A stretch of DNA of 64,000 bases, taken from contig OW818657.1 in NCBI GenBank assembly GCA_942492905.1, positions 2,480,001 through 2,544,000 on the forward strand, in the 5' to 3' direction. Position 1 is the stretch's first letter; every line of letters starts with the position of its first letter. The DNA comes from CAIZWU01 sp942492905. Lineage in GTDB: Bacteria; Verrucomicrobiota; Verrucomicrobiia; Verrucomicrobiales; V1-33. The position numbers and the translations under genes are program-made. The notes under the pieces were generated by a model, which saw nothing but the letters and a program-made list of their open reading frames with translations, searched no databases and was not told the DNA's origin. Positions 36,501-44,750 of this stretch are shown here, piece after piece.

Positions 36501-36656
36501 CTCCGCGCCGGCGAAACCAAGGAAGCCCTCGGTAAAGGCACCGATGCCGTCGACATCTACCGCGATGCCGTGAATGACGCCCGCAAGGCCGCGAAAATGA
36601 AAAATGAACCGGACTTCCAGAAGGTGAAGGACCGTCTGCGCAACCTCGGCGGCTAA
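33570..36656 (+). CDS. Large secreted TPR protein of the ExbBD-linked module
   Basis: A 1028-residue exported protein of TPR-like helical repeats. The start is GTG 33570, directly before the signal peptide KSLLSASRRICIPVCAALLG and the cut near PAQA. Repeats are visible from about residue 50 (VAYEAFSKGDWATAAANYAG) to the end (AYKAKDYDTALKRFTQAMDEY, LGEIRFKQKALPDAFNYF), with Tyr/Pro patterns such as YPKGQNVYQANLALARILKAQ. A central charged linker with KRKKVPAVENADPKAPK breaks the array. It resembles YbgF/outer-membrane assembly lipoprotein-type TPR proteins of the Tol or TonB systems, only much longer. The gene heads a run with a second TPR gene, exbB and two exbD genes, all on the plus strand, so it likely acts as a periplasmic partner of the proton-driven complex. 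Confidence 0.85.
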   Translation: MKSLLSASRRICIPVCAALLGSPAMLPAQAPPAPAAPAAGVPEVDLSDTEKMGKVAYEAFSKGDWATAAANYAGLMTVAKKVGAKPEVLEPLYFILGAAYFNQPDHAKAEAIFNEYVTTYPKGQNVYQANLALARILKAQKKWADAIRKYEPLKGGSAVFKDDVNIELAECYTENQQRDKAIVLFETALAPGIRSSGEVRQSLKLVELYQSDRPEKGVALLERVKRANGARPLVNEINFAALKLADELMSSKKEEQALQAYQNLRKKDEVLATLKEVSAEYERSVNRLSALVAAKSGDSVTASAQLDSVRLYAAQTKAQIEQLEKEQNYDAIVFFRISRCFAQLGRFWESRLGFQWLYENFQDFEDRPVVLYLLVYSNAKLAPTSPDQDGMKIIARTEELCREYLKAYPAGAQVTEVAETLIAQVQKSGNPDKINAVYDEVMKYLENSPNKSNFLATQVQNYLEQYEFLKARDAATKFRAAAPDSPLIEDIDYMYALTFFFQNDYEGSVRELKAYLDKYPSGKYLADTRYRLANLFKGEEMGHKAKKKPSSFMRVIDECQDIINTYPGSPTVADCYALIADSYKEMTGEEAADKKLTSEEIDKRIADAYVEAVRRGRTDAVVEYSLSQARPLLQAQGRWKDIEDLYREFLAANPDHRAALESIGWIAKSIVRQGTTPEEKTANQARARGFLAETILANINNPSKEGVEDLLQQLAISSIPKRKKVPAVENADPKAPKPAPPTVAETFAEAEAELNKLLGLEAGKLSAVGQARLLYVKSELYRKLEASAPKVKGPDGKLVVDTGPKQSEALMEKLVTEFKTDDFSPSLLAVVGNYFVKRNSEERASACFNRLIQFFPQSPYMDWALVGLGQMAYKAKDYDTALKRFTQAMDEYPGAQYGEAQIGKARVLFDSEKLDESEKLLKEMFGDKSVQKEVKAEVTWLLGEIRFKQKALPDAFNYFQRLYLSFGAFPEWMAKGYLRAGETKEALGKGTDAVDIYRDAVNDARKAAKMKNEPDFQKVKDRLRNLGG

Positions 36657-36676
36657 CCCTTTTTACACCTCAGCGC

Positions 36677-37522
36677 ATGAAGCTTTTTTCTCTCCTCGCC
36701 GGCAGTGTCCTGTTGGCCGCCGCCTGTCCCTTGTCCGCCCAGACTCTGGTCTTCCCGGCGGGATCGATCGAGTTTTCCGAAGTGACCATTTCCGGCACCA
36801 GTGTGCAGCGCAAGGTCATCGGACCGGATGGCACCGAAACCGCCCGGGGAAAACCGATTCCTGTGTCCAGCCTGCTGCGGGTGGAGTTCCCCAAACCGGA
36901 TGATCTCTCGGCGGCCGATGACCTGATCATCAAAGGCAAGTATGAGGAAGCCTTCCAACGGGCCACCGCCGTGCAGAATCTGCACCGTCTTTGGAAAGAC
37001 AAGCCCGGCTCATGGTATGCCCAGGCAGGCCTGCTGGTCGCGGAGAGCCTGCTGCGTCAGAATAAATACGACGAGTCCGCCCGGCTCATGTCGGAGTTGA
37101 GGAACATGTCGCTGGCCAGCAGTCTGCAGATCCGCGTCACCATGCTGGACGCTCTGGAGCAGTTTCAAAAAGGCATCACCGGTCCGGCGCTTGCCAAGGT
37201 CAAACCGCTCATCAAGGGAGCCCAGGATGCCGAAACCCTCGCCCGCCTTTACCTCCTGATTGGAGATATCCAGTTCAAGCGGGAGGCCTTCGAGGAAGCG
37301 CTTGATGCCTATTTGCAGATCCCCGTGTTCTACGGGGCGGAAGCGGCCTTCCTCCCCGCTGCCGAGCTGGGAGCCGCCAAATGCCTCGCCCGCCTGCGCC
37401 GCCTGCAGGATGCCACCGACAGCCTCGCCCGGATCATCGAGCGTTATGCCGGCACTCCCGAAGCGGATGCCGCCAAACTGGAAAAGGCCGATCTCGCCAA
37501 ACTGACGGGAGCCGCTCCCTGA
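36677..37522 (+). CDS. Secreted TPR-like protein, second partner of the ExbBD-linked module
   Basis: A 281-residue exported protein with signal peptide LFSLLAGSVLLAAACPLSAQ. Residues 25-70 are beta-rich (LVFPAGSIEFSEVTISG). From about residue 80 helix pairs of TPR type follow: IKGKYEEAFQRATAVQNLHR, LLVAESLLRQNKYDESARLM, YLLIGDIQFKREAFEEALDAY and LARLRRLQDATDSLARII. It follows the large TPR gene by 20 bases and precedes exbB by 115 bases, so it belongs to the same transcript. The function is unknown; the position suggests a periplasmic subunit that couples ExbB/ExbD motion to the envelope. The family is conserved in Verrucomicrobia but is not one I can name. Confidence 0.78.
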   Translation: MKLFSLLAGSVLLAAACPLSAQTLVFPAGSIEFSEVTISGTSVQRKVIGPDGTETARGKPIPVSSLLRVEFPKPDDLSAADDLIIKGKYEEAFQRATAVQNLHRLWKDKPGSWYAQAGLLVAESLLRQNKYDESARLMSELRNMSLASSLQIRVTMLDALEQFQKGITGPALAKVKPLIKGAQDAETLARLYLLIGDIQFKREAFEEALDAYLQIPVFYGAEAAFLPAAELGAAKCLARLRRLQDATDSLARIIERYAGTPEADAAKLEKADLAKLTGAAP

Positions 37523-37637
37523 ACGCCCTTGCCTGCTTTTTTGCTTCGTTTCCCGCCCCGCTCCGGCCCCCTCTTCCCAGATATATCTTGACTATCCCCA
37601 GGCTTAAAGACTACTCACCTACTCACTCCCCAACTCC

Positions 37638-38468
37638 ATGAAAGTCCGCTCCTTCGCCCGATTCACCCCCTTTCTCACCACGGCTCTTTCCCTGCTCGTC
37701 GCTGGAGCGGTGCACGCCCAGGAAGCGGCCGCCGCTGCTGCTCCTACGGTCATCAAACGCAGTCTGTTCGAGGTGTTGAAGGATGGTGGCTTGATCATGA
37801 TTCCATTGGCCGCCTTTTCCATCGCCATGGTCTGGCTGATCATTGACTGCGCCCAGCGCAGCAGCATCAAGCGGCTCATTCCTGCCGAGGATCTGGAGAA
37901 GCTCCATAACAGCTTCCGGGCCGGGGATTACGTTGGAGCGTATCAGGGCACCCTCGAAAACAATTCCGTCATCAACAACGTCGCCCGGGTCGGCTTGGTC
38001 ACCGTCGGGGATGGCAAGTCAGCCACCGAACATGCCTTGGCCGAGTCCATCATTTCCGAACAAGCCAAAATCTCCAACCGCATCTCCTACCTCTCTGTCA
38101 TCGGGGTTTGTACCCCCATGGTGGGTCTGCTCGGAACGGTGTTCGGGATGATCAGCGCCTTTGAAGCGCTCGGCGGCGGCGGTGCCACCCAGAACACCGG
38201 CGCGCTCGCCCAGGCGATCGGTCACGTGCTGGTGGCCACGGCTTCCGGTCTCTTTGTCGCCATCCCGGCCTTCATGGCCTTCTATTTCCTGCGCAACCGG
38301 CTGATGGGCGGCATGAACGAAGTGGAATCGGAAATCGGCAACCTCTTCCGCAAGTTCCCCTATCATCTCGCTGAAGGGGTGCACATCGGCGACCAGGAAC
38401 TGTATGCCAACGCTCCGAACTGGGTCGAAGGCAGCAACGCCGAGCTGGACGCCGCTCCCGCTCATTGA
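37638..38468 (+). CDS. exbB: MotA/TolQ/ExbB proton channel family protein
   Basis: A 276-residue inner-membrane protein. An N-terminal signal or first helix (PFLTTALSLLVAGAVHAQ) precedes the channel, as in many PVC ExbB proteins. Three channel helices are seen at about residues 50-75 (GGLIMIPLAAFSIAMVWLII), 155-178 (LSVIGVCTPMVGLLGTVFGM) and 196-216 (GHVLVATASGLFVAIPAFM). The conserved TPMVGLLGTVFGMI and the ALxxTASGLFVAIPA motif match the family. ExbB pentamers surround two ExbD helices and use the proton gradient to move a periplasmic partner. The two exbD genes follow directly. Typical TonB or TolR identity cannot be assigned from the sequence, so the symbol is by family. Confidence 0.9.
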   Translation: MKVRSFARFTPFLTTALSLLVAGAVHAQEAAAAAAPTVIKRSLFEVLKDGGLIMIPLAAFSIAMVWLIIDCAQRSSIKRLIPAEDLEKLHNSFRAGDYVGAYQGTLENNSVINNVARVGLVTVGDGKSATEHALAESIISEQAKISNRISYLSVIGVCTPMVGLLGTVFGMISAFEALGGGGATQNTGALAQAIGHVLVATASGLFVAIPAFMAFYFLRNRLMGGMNEVESEIGNLFRKFPYHLAEGVHIGDQELYANAPNWVEGSNAELDAAPAH

Positions 38469-38548
38469 TCCTCCATGGGCATTCCACCGGACGGGCCGAG
38501 GCTTGTGCGGTAATCCCCTGAGATAATTTTATTTAAGCATTTCTCCTT

Positions 38549-38986
38549 ATGTCCGGTGGCGGTGGCAGTATTGAAAGTGGCGAGCCCGATTTCCAGATCG
38601 CGCCGATGATCGACGTGCTCCTCGTGATGCTGGTCTTCTTTGTGGCGATCTCCACCACGCAGATCGACCAGGTGGACACCCGCGTGAAGGTGCCGGTGGC
38701 GCCTGACTCCGCGGAGCGGAAACCGGACCCGAACCAGGTGCTCCTCAACGTCATTTGGAATGAGAAGGATCAGAAAGTCCTCCTTAACTACGCGGGACGG
38801 GATTTTGATGGGCAATACGATGAGTTGATCGAAATGCTGCAAAAGCGTGGGGGGGACAATCCCAAGTTTGAAATCATCATCCGGGCGGACAAGGATACTC
38901 CTGCCAAGGAGGTCGCCGCCGCCATTGGTGTGGCCTCGCAGGCTACAGCCAAAGTTTCCTTCGCCACCGTCAACCGCGCTGGTTAA
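38549..38986 (+). CDS. exbD: Biopolymer transport protein ExbD/TolR, first copy
   Basis: A 145-residue inner-membrane protein with a single N-terminal helix. The family signature is clear: FQIAPMIDVLLVMLVFFVAIS, where the Asp of IDVL is the proton-carrying residue. The periplasmic domain follows: beta-rich, with VLLNVIWNEKDQKVLLNYAG and FEIIIRADKDTPAKEVAAAI, the normal ExbD fold. A short N-terminal part rich in Gly and Ser (MSGGGGSIESGEPDFQ) precedes the helix. It lies 80 bases after exbB and 24 bases before a second exbD. Two ExbD proteins per ExbB pentamer are known for this family; here they may form a heterodimer. Confidence 0.9.
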   Translation: MSGGGGSIESGEPDFQIAPMIDVLLVMLVFFVAISTTQIDQVDTRVKVPVAPDSAERKPDPNQVLLNVIWNEKDQKVLLNYAGRDFDGQYDELIEMLQKRGGDNPKFEIIIRADKDTPAKEVAAAIGVASQATAKVSFATVNRAG

Positions 38987-39010
38987 TCCCCCCGTCCACT
39001 TTCCCCTCCT

Positions 39011-39457
39011 ATGTCCGGTAACAGCCGCTACCAATCCGATGGCGATCTCGGGTTTCAGATCGCTCCCATGCTGGACGTGATTTTCGTCATCATGCTCTTC
39101 TTCATGACGCTCGCGGGCGACAAGAAGGTGGAGACCCAGCTCAAAATGACCCTGCCGTCCACGGAACAAAGCCAGGACAGCACCCAGGACACTCCGATGG
39201 AGGAATCCATCAACATCGACGACGCCGGCAACATCACGCACAACGACGATCCCGTGACCGCCGAGGATCTGAAGAAGACTTTTAAAAGCCTGAAGGACCA
39301 AAGCGTCCAGGAAGGCAGTGCCCAGACTCCGACGCCCATCATCGTCACCATCAGCACCGCCCCTGACACCAAATGGGAAGCCATCGCCACGGTGATGAAC
39401 GCCATGCAGGCCGCCAAAATCTCCAACGTCTCCTTCGCGGTCTCCGACGAATTCTAG
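39011..39457 (+). CDS. exbD: Biopolymer transport protein ExbD/TolR, second copy
   Basis: A 148-residue protein with the same layout as its neighbour: N-terminal short cytoplasmic part (MSGNSRYQSDGDLGFQ), a single helix IAPMLDVIFVIMLFFMTLA with the key Asp in LDVI, and a periplasmic domain ending ISNVSFAVSDEF. The periplasmic part is more acidic and Gln/Thr-rich than in the first copy (STEQSQDSTQDTPMEESIN), so the two are not interchangeable. It is the last gene of the run and is followed by a hairpin at 39465. No tonB gene follows. The pair with exbB would form a proton-driven motor with the secreted TPR proteins as probable partners. Confidence 0.9.
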   Translation: MSGNSRYQSDGDLGFQIAPMLDVIFVIMLFFMTLAGDKKVETQLKMTLPSTEQSQDSTQDTPMEESINIDDAGNITHNDDPVTAEDLKKTFKSLKDQSVQEGSAQTPTPIIVTISTAPDTKWEAIATVMNAMQAAKISNVSFAVSDEF

Positions 39458-39464
39458 CCGATGG

Positions 39465-39482
39465 CTGCGGGGAGATCCGCAG
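39465..39482 (+). terminator. Short hairpin after the exbB-exbD run
   Basis: CTGCGG at 39465-39470 pairs with CCGCAG at 39477-39482 around a 6-base loop, followed by GGTTTTCC. The stem is short, but the position eight bases after the stop codon and the T-run fit an intrinsic terminator. Confidence 0.45.
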
Positions 39483-39512
39483 GGTTTTCCTGACTCCGAC
39501 CGCCGACTCTCC

Positions 39513-40271
39513 TCAGCCGCGGACCCGGTTCACGGCTTTGATCCCGATTTCCCGGATGGTCGGCCAATCGGTCACGGAATAAAACAACTTCCTCGCCTTC
39601 ATGGCCCGGGTGCGGTGATGCAGAATCCGTACGTCACCGGTCCGTCCCAGCCGCTTGATCTCCGGCAGCATGGCTCCGCGGACATTGCAGACCACGTTGT
39701 CCAGTTCAAGGAAATCCACCCCGTGGCGCTCCAAGGCCCCGCCGGCCACCAGCTGGTTGAAATAAAATTGGTCGCAATGGTGGCCCGCCCACATGTCCGA
39801 AGGGTCCTGGGCCAGCACCGCCTCTTCCCATCCGGCCAGAAACCGCCGCATCGGCTCTGACTTCCGGTAAAGCAGCACGCCGGTGTTGTAATCCCGTGGT
39901 TTGACCATGGCGACAAACCGCATCGGCTTCACCGACCAATCCGCCTCATGCGAATTCGCCGCAGCAAAATCGTGGCTGCCCAGTTGATCGAAAATGCCCT
40001 TCAGAGGTCCCCTGATGGTGGTGTCCGTGTCCAGAAACAGCGTCTCTTCGTAAGGGGATTCTTTCAACGTTAAAACCTTGAGCTTCAACGGGTGTTCTTG
40101 GCTGGTGATGGGTTCTGCCGTGCAATGCCGGAGTCCTTTTGGCAATTCAAATCGCGAAAATACCGTCACCGGGAGCTCCGGTTCATACCGCCTCAGGCTC
40201 TGGAACGAGGTCAACAGTTCCCCCAGATAACTTCGTCCCCCGCTCGCCAGATAGATGATGCCACGCTTCAT
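39513..40271 (-). CDS. Putative glycosyltransferase, family 8-like (GT-A fold)
   Basis: A 252-residue protein on the opposite strand to its neighbours. I start at ATG 40271, which gives MKRGIIYLASGGRSYLGEL, the expected first strand of a nucleotide-sugar-binding fold; 29 upstream residues are possible but look non-coding. The TLFLDTDTTIRGPL segment near residue 85 holds the DxD motif that binds metal and sugar nucleotide. The HHCDQFYFNQLV segment near residue 180 is also typical of GT8-related enzymes, where Asp-Gln aids catalysis. The C-terminal HHRTRAMKARKLFYS is common in such proteins. Acceptor and sugar are unknown. It stands alone, convergent with exbD and divergent from the gene at 40422. 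Confidence 0.7.
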   Translation of the reverse strand: MKRGIIYLASGGRSYLGELLTSFQSLRRYEPELPVTVFSRFELPKGLRHCTAEPITSQEHPLKLKVLTLKESPYEETLFLDTDTTIRGPLKGIFDQLGSHDFAAANSHEADWSVKPMRFVAMVKPRDYNTGVLLYRKSEPMRRFLAGWEEAVLAQDPSDMWAGHHCDQFYFNQLVAGGALERHGVDFLELDNVVCNVRGAMLPEIKRLGRTGDVRILHHRTRAMKARKLFYSVTDWPTIREIGIKAVNRVRG

Positions 40272-40421
40272 TTTTGTAAAAATCAACAATGCCGTAATTT
40301 CAGGAATTTGCAACTCCTCAGCCGTTTTCATCGGATTCCAATCTGAATCAAGTATCACAGAGGATTGCCAAGCGGCATTTTCCTCCTTATATTGACCGCC
40401 CCTGCCGCCTCCTCCGTCGTT

Positions 40422-41303
40422 ATGCCAATCAGGACCCTTCCTACGCTATCACTTGGCCTGCTGGTCCTGTTGAGGGTGCTTCCTGCCGTCGCCCAGGAAC
40501 CCGGCCCGGCTTCCGGGGCAGGTGCCGGATATAATTTCGAGGTGCATTACCAGTTTGGCCTCAAGGAGGGTCCGGACCTGCACCAGACACTCGTTGCCCC
40601 TGATTCAGGTGATCTTCTCTGGACAGACACGGGGAAGATTGCCTCTGACCCTGCTGATCCTCTCTGGACAGCTGTTGAATCGCTGGAACTGCCCGGCCCG
40701 CCCGTGCGGTTGGAACGGCCATGGAAATCAGGTCTGCTGGACGATCCATCCTACAACCATGGGATCGCTCAGGATACGACCTTGCTGGGAGCCCTCCCTG
40801 GCGCGGTGCTCCAAGGCAGGACCACCGAGGAAGCATTCCATGATGCGAACCGGAAACTCCAGGAATCCGAGGAACTCGGTGCCCGGAATAAAGGGGAAGC
40901 GGCGGAAGCGGCGAGGCGGGAGGCGAGCCGGATTTTCCGCGCGATCCGCCGGGAACAGCCAGAATGGCAACCTGACCGGATCGCAAAGCTGATCGCGGAA
41001 ACCGGTGGAGGGAAGGACCGCCCTGAGGTTTCTGGGGCCGACGGGAATGGCCCTCCCCCTTCCCCATCTGATCACGGAAACCGTGAAGTGCAGGGACTGC
41101 GGCGCCGTCTCCACCAGACAGAACAAGCGCTCCATGAATCCCGCCGCCGGGAGGAAGCGCTCCGCACCGTGGTGCGTGATCTGATCAATCAAATGGATGC
41201 GCCGCAGCCTTCCGGTCCTCTTCCGCAGCCTCCCATCCCCTTCCGCCCGCTCCCTCCTCCCCATTCTCCCGCGGGCCCACCGCCCCCGCCGCCCGTCCGC
41301 TGA
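40422..41303 (+). CDS. Secreted hypothetical protein with coiled coil and proline-rich tail
   Basis: A 293-residue protein of unknown function. The ATG at 40422 opens a good signal peptide (LPTLSLGLLVLLRVLPAVAQ); the frame runs 19 codons further up without one. The first 130 mature residues show no domain I know. Residues about 150-180 and 225-260 are charged and helical (LQESEELGARNKGEAAEAA, LRRRLHQTEQALHESRRREE), which predicts coiled coil. The final 30 residues are strongly proline-rich (PIPFRPLPPPHSPAGPPPPPP). The gene precedes the larger coiled-coil and TPR protein by 21 bases, so the two probably form a transcription unit and may act together in the periplasm. Confidence 0.7.
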   Translation: MPIRTLPTLSLGLLVLLRVLPAVAQEPGPASGAGAGYNFEVHYQFGLKEGPDLHQTLVAPDSGDLLWTDTGKIASDPADPLWTAVESLELPGPPVRLERPWKSGLLDDPSYNHGIAQDTTLLGALPGAVLQGRTTEEAFHDANRKLQESEELGARNKGEAAEAARREASRIFRAIRREQPEWQPDRIAKLIAETGGGKDRPEVSGADGNGPPPSPSDHGNREVQGLRRRLHQTEQALHESRRREEALRTVVRDLINQMDAPQPSGPLPQPPIPFRPLPPPHSPAGPPPPPPVR

Positions 41304-41324
41304 CCTTTTCCGGTATCGATCCCC

Positions 41325-43409
41325 ATGAATCCCGCTGCTGTCCTTCTCCCTCCGGTTTGTCTCTCGCTGTGGCTCGGCATGATGCCACTGGCGGCCCAGA
41401 CTCCGGCGGCCACACCTTCAGCCGCCCCATCTGTGAAGGCGGCGGCCAATGCTCCCTCACAACTGTATCTCCAGGGCCATCTCCTCATCAAGGAAGGGGC
41501 GGAAAAGGAAGCCAAGGGCGACTTCGCAGGAGCCTATTACAAATTCAAGGATGCCCGGGATCTTTTTGATGCCGCGGGTGAGGCCGACCGCACCTGGCAG
41601 CCGGAAATTGTCGAATACCGCCGCCGGAAAATCCGTGAGGAAATGGAACGCGTCCGGCAGCTGGAAATCCAGCGCCGGGCTGCCGGCGGGGCGCCCTCTC
41701 CTTCCGGCATCGTCGGCAATGCTTCCGGCAAGGACCTGACAATTGAACCGGCGATCCCCGCTGGATCGGGCCCGCGCAATACGGCGGTGGTCATGGAGGA
41801 AAGGCTGCGCGGGATGCAGGCGCAGATCGATGCCCTGACCAAACGCAATGAGCAGGTGGTGCGGGATCTGGGCTCCCGGGAGGAGGAACTCCGGAGCGCC
41901 CGGGGTGATCTCCTGACCGCCCGGAATGCAGAAAAAGTGCTGCGGGAAAGTTTGGCCACCGTACAGTCCAAACTGGACACCGCGGAACCGGCCGCGAAAC
42001 GCGAGAATAAAGCTCTGGCCAAACGGGTGGAGCAACTGGAACAACAACTGGGTGATGCCATGACCCAGCTAGGGGCCGCGAATGCCAAATCCGACAAATT
42101 GCTGGCCGACCTCGAAACCGCCTACGGTGAAATCAAGCTGCGCAGTCAGGAACGCGATGATCTGAAGCGGGAGCGCGACCAGATGGAAGCCCTCCTTGTG
42201 GGCGGGGAAGGGGGCAAGGCTCCGGAAAAGATGAAGATCATCGCGGAGAACCAGCGCTTGAAAAAGGAACTGGAAACGGCCCGGGCCAATGTGGCCAGAC
42301 TCACCACGGAAAAAGAGGCCGACCAGCAGGAGATCACCGCGCTCCGCAGCCAGTTGCAGGGCATTCAGGAGCAGGTGGCCCGCTTCCAGCAGGAAAGCGA
42401 AGACTACCGCCAACAGATTGTCACTCTGACCGAACGCCTGGATGCCACCAATCTGCGCCTCGCCGAAACCGGTCAGGGCGCCGTCTCTGAAGTCGAGGCC
42501 GGACTCGAAAACAAGGTGCTGCGCGAGATCATCCTCCAGCAGATGAAACAGCAGGCCAAACGCGAGACCGCCCGCAAGAATATCATGGACGACCTCGCCC
42601 GGGAAGGGGTGCTGGAGAGTATGAAAAATCTCGGGGTGGAAACCGAGCGCATCTACCGGTCGCTTGGCGAGATGGCGGCCAGTCCGACCATGACCAAAGA
42701 GCAGCGGGGCGTCCTCAGCAATTCCCGCCTCGATCAATTTCTTCTCAAAAACGGAGTCGGTGATCTGATGATGGTGCAGGATAGCCAGGCCCTCAAGGAT
42801 CAGGCCGCCGCAGACCCCAACGCGCCCACCGGTGAAGCGAGAACCAAAGAGCAACTGTCACCGGAGCTGAAAGCCTACGCCAACGCTGCGGAGGAACAAT
42901 TCCGCATGGGGGCCTTCAACGAAGCCGAAAGCCAATACCGCAAGATTCTCCTGATTGAGCCGATGAACGTCCACGCGCTGAGCAATCTGGGCGTCGTGCA
43001 GGTAAACCGGGGGGATTTCCCGGAAGCCGAAAAAACCATCCGCAAAGCGCTCGCTTACGACTACGACAGTGGCCCGGCCCACTATCTCCTCGGCGTGATC
43101 TACCTGCGGCAAAAACAACTTGATGAAGCGGTGGAGGAACTGGACGTCTGCCTGAAACTCGACCCCACCAACGCCAACGCCCACCTCACGCTCGGGCTGA
43201 TCGCCGCCCAGCGCAAACAACGCCGTGAGGCCGAGCAGCAATTCAAACAGGCCATCGCCATCGATTCCTCCTCCGCCTACGCCCACTTCAATCTGGCGGT
43301 GCTCTACGCCACCGACGAAAAGTTGACGCTTGCCCGGCAGCATTATCGCCTGGGCATCCAGCATGGTGCCAGCCGGGACGGGCAAATGGACAAGCTGCTG
43401 GGGAATTAA
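41325..43409 (+). CDS. Secreted coiled-coil and TPR protein
   Basis: A 694-residue exported protein. The signal peptide is PPVCLSLWLGMMPLAAQ. Residues about 45-115 are a helical repeat (LYLQGHLLIKEGAEKEAKGD). Residues about 150-395 form a long coiled coil, with heptads such as EERLRGMQAQIDALTKRNEQ and LAKRVEQLEQQLGDAMTQL. From about residue 515 come classical TPRs: AEEQFRMGAFNEAESQYRKI, ALSNLGVVQVNRGDFPEAEK, HYLLGVIYLRQKQLDEAVEE and AHLTLGLIAAQRKQRREAEQ. The layout resembles YbgF-type proteins, in which a coiled coil trimerises and a TPR domain binds envelope partners, but is much longer. It lies near the ExbB/ExbD run, so an envelope role is plausible. Ligand unknown. Confidence 0.82.
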   Translation: MNPAAVLLPPVCLSLWLGMMPLAAQTPAATPSAAPSVKAAANAPSQLYLQGHLLIKEGAEKEAKGDFAGAYYKFKDARDLFDAAGEADRTWQPEIVEYRRRKIREEMERVRQLEIQRRAAGGAPSPSGIVGNASGKDLTIEPAIPAGSGPRNTAVVMEERLRGMQAQIDALTKRNEQVVRDLGSREEELRSARGDLLTARNAEKVLRESLATVQSKLDTAEPAAKRENKALAKRVEQLEQQLGDAMTQLGAANAKSDKLLADLETAYGEIKLRSQERDDLKRERDQMEALLVGGEGGKAPEKMKIIAENQRLKKELETARANVARLTTEKEADQQEITALRSQLQGIQEQVARFQQESEDYRQQIVTLTERLDATNLRLAETGQGAVSEVEAGLENKVLREIILQQMKQQAKRETARKNIMDDLAREGVLESMKNLGVETERIYRSLGEMAASPTMTKEQRGVLSNSRLDQFLLKNGVGDLMMVQDSQALKDQAAADPNAPTGEARTKEQLSPELKAYANAAEEQFRMGAFNEAESQYRKILLIEPMNVHALSNLGVVQVNRGDFPEAEKTIRKALAYDYDSGPAHYLLGVIYLRQKQLDEAVEELDVCLKLDPTNANAHLTLGLIAAQRKQRREAEQQFKQAIAIDSSSAYAHFNLAVLYATDEKLTLARQHYRLGIQHGASRDGQMDKLLGN

Positions 43410-43448
43410 GGCCAGACGGGTGGCCCGCGCCCGGTCTGTCTGCTTCTG

Positions 43449-44708
43449 CTACCAAACCCGGGCCCACAAGGCCTTCAAGTACCGTCCTTCCGGGCAGTTG
43501 GACATTACCGGATGATCCGGTCCGGGACCGGTGGCATCCAGAAACTGCAGCCGCCGCTTGGCCCGGTGGGCCGCCTTGGTCACGATCTGTTCAAACTCCA
43601 TCGGGGTGACCAGCCCGGAACAGGAACATGTCAGGAACAACCCGCCGGGTTCCACCAGCTCAAGGGCCAGGCGGTTCAGATCCTCGTATTTCTGCCGGCC
43701 GTTTTCCTCGATCTCCTCGCGGCTGTGCACCAGCTTGGGCGGGTCCAGGACCACCACTTCCCACTTCGGGGCTTCGGTCCGGATCATTGTCCTGACATAA
43801 CTGAAGGCATCGGTATGCACCCAGTCGATGCCTTTCACCTGGTTTAAATTGGCATTCCGCTGCGCCTGGGCGATCGCTTTCTCATCAAGATCCACTGCCG
43901 TCACTTCGGCGGCCCCGCCCAACACTTTGGCCGCGAGGGCAAATCCGCCGGTATAACAACACAAGTCGAGCACCCGCTTGCCACTCACCAGGGTCGAAAG
44001 TTTCAGCCGGTTCTCCCGCTGATCGCAGAAGAATCCCGTTTTGTGGCCTTCCTCGAAATTCACCTCGTAACGCACGCCGTGCTCGCGGCACTTTACAGTG
44101 CGCACCGCGCCCTGGGCCACCGGCTCCGGGCGGATGCCTTCGATCCGGGCGATATCTTCATCCACCCGGATCAGATGCCGCTTGGTCCCCAGCAGCTCAT
44201 GCAGCCGCGGCATCCAGCCGGGCAGCCGCTGCCACACACCGAGGCTGTGGACGTCGGCCAACAACACATCGGCATACCGGTCGATGATCAGCCCGCTCAG
44301 GCCATCGCCATCGGAATTCACCACGCGGTAAACCTCTGCCTTGGCGTCCAGTTTCAGAATGTCACGGCGCAACTCGACGGCGCGTTCGAGGGCTTTCAGG
44401 AAGAAGGAATCGTCCGCGGCCTCCGTCGCGCTGTGGTGGATCATGCGCAGCGGCACCCGGGCCCGGGCATTGTAGAAACCGGCCCCGAAGCGGTCGCCGT
44501 TTTTGTCATATACCGTCACAATTTCGCCCGCATTGATCTTCGGTGAAGTCCCCGCCAGCATCCGGGGATAAACCGCCGGTTGATAGGTGAAATATTTCAA
44601 CTGCACCCATGGTGCGTCCCAGTTTTCACTGCCCGGAGGAGGCGTGTAAACAGCGGGAGGCTGAGCCGGATAGCGCATTGGTTGGCGGTAGGGATTCATC
44701 TCCCCCAT
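43449..44708 (-). CDS. Class I SAM-dependent rRNA methyltransferase, RlmI-like
   Basis: A 419-residue methyltransferase. After a Pro-rich start the N-terminal PUA-like domain is seen: YPRMLAGTSPKINAGEIVTV and NARARVPLRMIHHS. A middle RNA-binding part contains LSGLIIDRYADVLLADVHSLG. The catalytic domain has the SAM-binding LDLCCYTGGFALAAKVLGG, EVTAVDLDEKAI, the catalytic-region VVVLDPPKLVHSREEI and LTCSCSGLV, where the Cys of CSCSG is a family feature. This matches RlmI, which makes 5-methylcytosine in 23S rRNA. The precise position is inferred by family only. ATG 44708 or 44699 may be the start; I use the first. It lies downstream of the TPR-membrane gene on the same strand, 42 bases away. 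Confidence 0.87.
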   Translation of the reverse strand: MGEMNPYRQPMRYPAQPPAVYTPPPGSENWDAPWVQLKYFTYQPAVYPRMLAGTSPKINAGEIVTVYDKNGDRFGAGFYNARARVPLRMIHHSATEAADDSFFLKALERAVELRRDILKLDAKAEVYRVVNSDGDGLSGLIIDRYADVLLADVHSLGVWQRLPGWMPRLHELLGTKRHLIRVDEDIARIEGIRPEPVAQGAVRTVKCREHGVRYEVNFEEGHKTGFFCDQRENRLKLSTLVSGKRVLDLCCYTGGFALAAKVLGGAAEVTAVDLDEKAIAQAQRNANLNQVKGIDWVHTDAFSYVRTMIRTEAPKWEVVVLDPPKLVHSREEIEENGRQKYEDLNRLALELVEPGGLFLTCSCSGLVTPMEFEQIVTKAAHRAKRRLQFLDATGPGPDHPVMSNCPEGRYLKALWARVW

Positions 44709-44750
44709 GCTGCCGCGCCGGACCTCCGCCGCAAACGGGAAAGCGGTGCA

